Source of the DNA: an uncultured Anaerolineae bacterium
GTDB taxonomy: Bacteria; Chloroflexota; Anaerolineae; Anaerolineales; Villigracilaceae
NCBI GenBank assembly: GCA_903854805.1
Contig: CAINXK010000358.1
Coordinates: 1 to 6,751 of the forward strand
Reading direction: 5' to 3'
DNA: 6,751 nt
Of this stretch, positions 6,682 to 6,751 are shown one piece after another. A model generated the notes under the pieces. That model was not told the DNA's origin. It did not search any database and was given only the letters and a program-made list of their open reading frames with translations. The position numbers and the translations under genes were made by a program. Every line of letters starts with the position of its first letter. The first letter of the stretch is position 1.

Positions 6682-6707
6682 TGACTAAAAAATGACTAAA
6701 AAATGAC
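6682..6707. repeat. 11-bp tandem repeat near the predicted transcription start
   Basis: TGACTAAAAAA occurs twice head to tail (6682-6692, 6693-6703), followed by a partial third unit TGAC (6704-6707). An 11-bp period is about one helical turn, so the copies face the same side of DNA. They lie at and just downstream of the predicted start of the minus-strand transcript, where a bound protein could block or modulate initiation. Confidence 0.55.
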
Positions 6708-6709
6708 AG

Positions 6710-6739
6710 ATTATATTAGGAGAGAATACCAATGAACAA
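6710..6739 (-). promoter_or_regulatory. Putative sigma-70-type promoter of the exoprotein gene
   Basis: The minus strand has a perfect TATAAT (6715-6710), with TTGTTC (6739-6734) 18 nt upstream as a weak -35 box that matches consensus only at TTG. Transcription would start near 6703, giving a leader of about 160 nt. The -10 box is convincing in sequence; the -35 box is poor, so an activator or an alternative sigma factor is possible. Confidence 0.45.
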
Positions 6740-6751
6740 GCCGTAGACTGG

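Noticed and set aside
6718..6746. AGGAG followed by an ATG on the plus strand, suggesting a divergent gene
   Set aside because: The frame stops after four codons (MNKP) and the ATG lies inside the putative promoter of the minus-strand gene.

Overview
The window holds one intact insertion sequence and one very large secreted protein gene, both read on the minus strand, with intergenic DNA around them. No rRNA, tRNA or CRISPR array is visible. The secreted protein is a long multidomain exoprotein that carries a cysteine peptidase, cohesins and a dockerin and ends in a short FLPL tail. Together with the roughly balanced base composition, this suggests a Chloroflexota bacterium (Anaerolineae or a relative). 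That assignment rests on remembered similarity to Chloroflexota exoproteins, not on a search.

Layout: bases 1-41 are host flank. Bases 51-1761 are a 1711-bp insertion sequence. Its ends are 20-bp near-perfect inverted repeats and it is bracketed by a perfect 9-bp target duplication, AGGCTTCAG, at 42-50 and 1762-1770. It encodes a single full-length DDE transposase, followed on the transcript by a non-coding tail of about 240 bp. Bases 1771-2168 are AT-rich intergenic DNA with short TTAGCA-type repeats and a strong hairpin at 2033-2071. The hairpin fits a rho-independent terminator for the gene to its right. Bases 2169-6542 encode a 1457-residue exported protein. Bases 6543-6751 are its upstream region, with a strong ribosome binding site, a putative promoter with a perfect TATAAT box, and an 11-bp tandem repeat near the predicted transcription start.

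The secreted protein reads as follows, from the N-terminus: signal peptide, a propeptide-like region, a papain-fold C39-like cysteine peptidase, a string of beta-rich adhesion or binding modules (beta-gamma-crystallin-like, FN3-like, golvesin-type, InlB-B-type repeat, FN3), cohesin 1, a small beta-sandwich linker, a type I dockerin, cohesin 2, and a C-terminal YQMFLPLTVKK tail. The most striking point is that a peptidase, a dockerin and two cohesins share one chain, which suggests self-assembly or surface scaffolding outside a classical cellulosome. The IS and the exoprotein are not functionally linked; the IS simply landed downstream of the gene's terminator.
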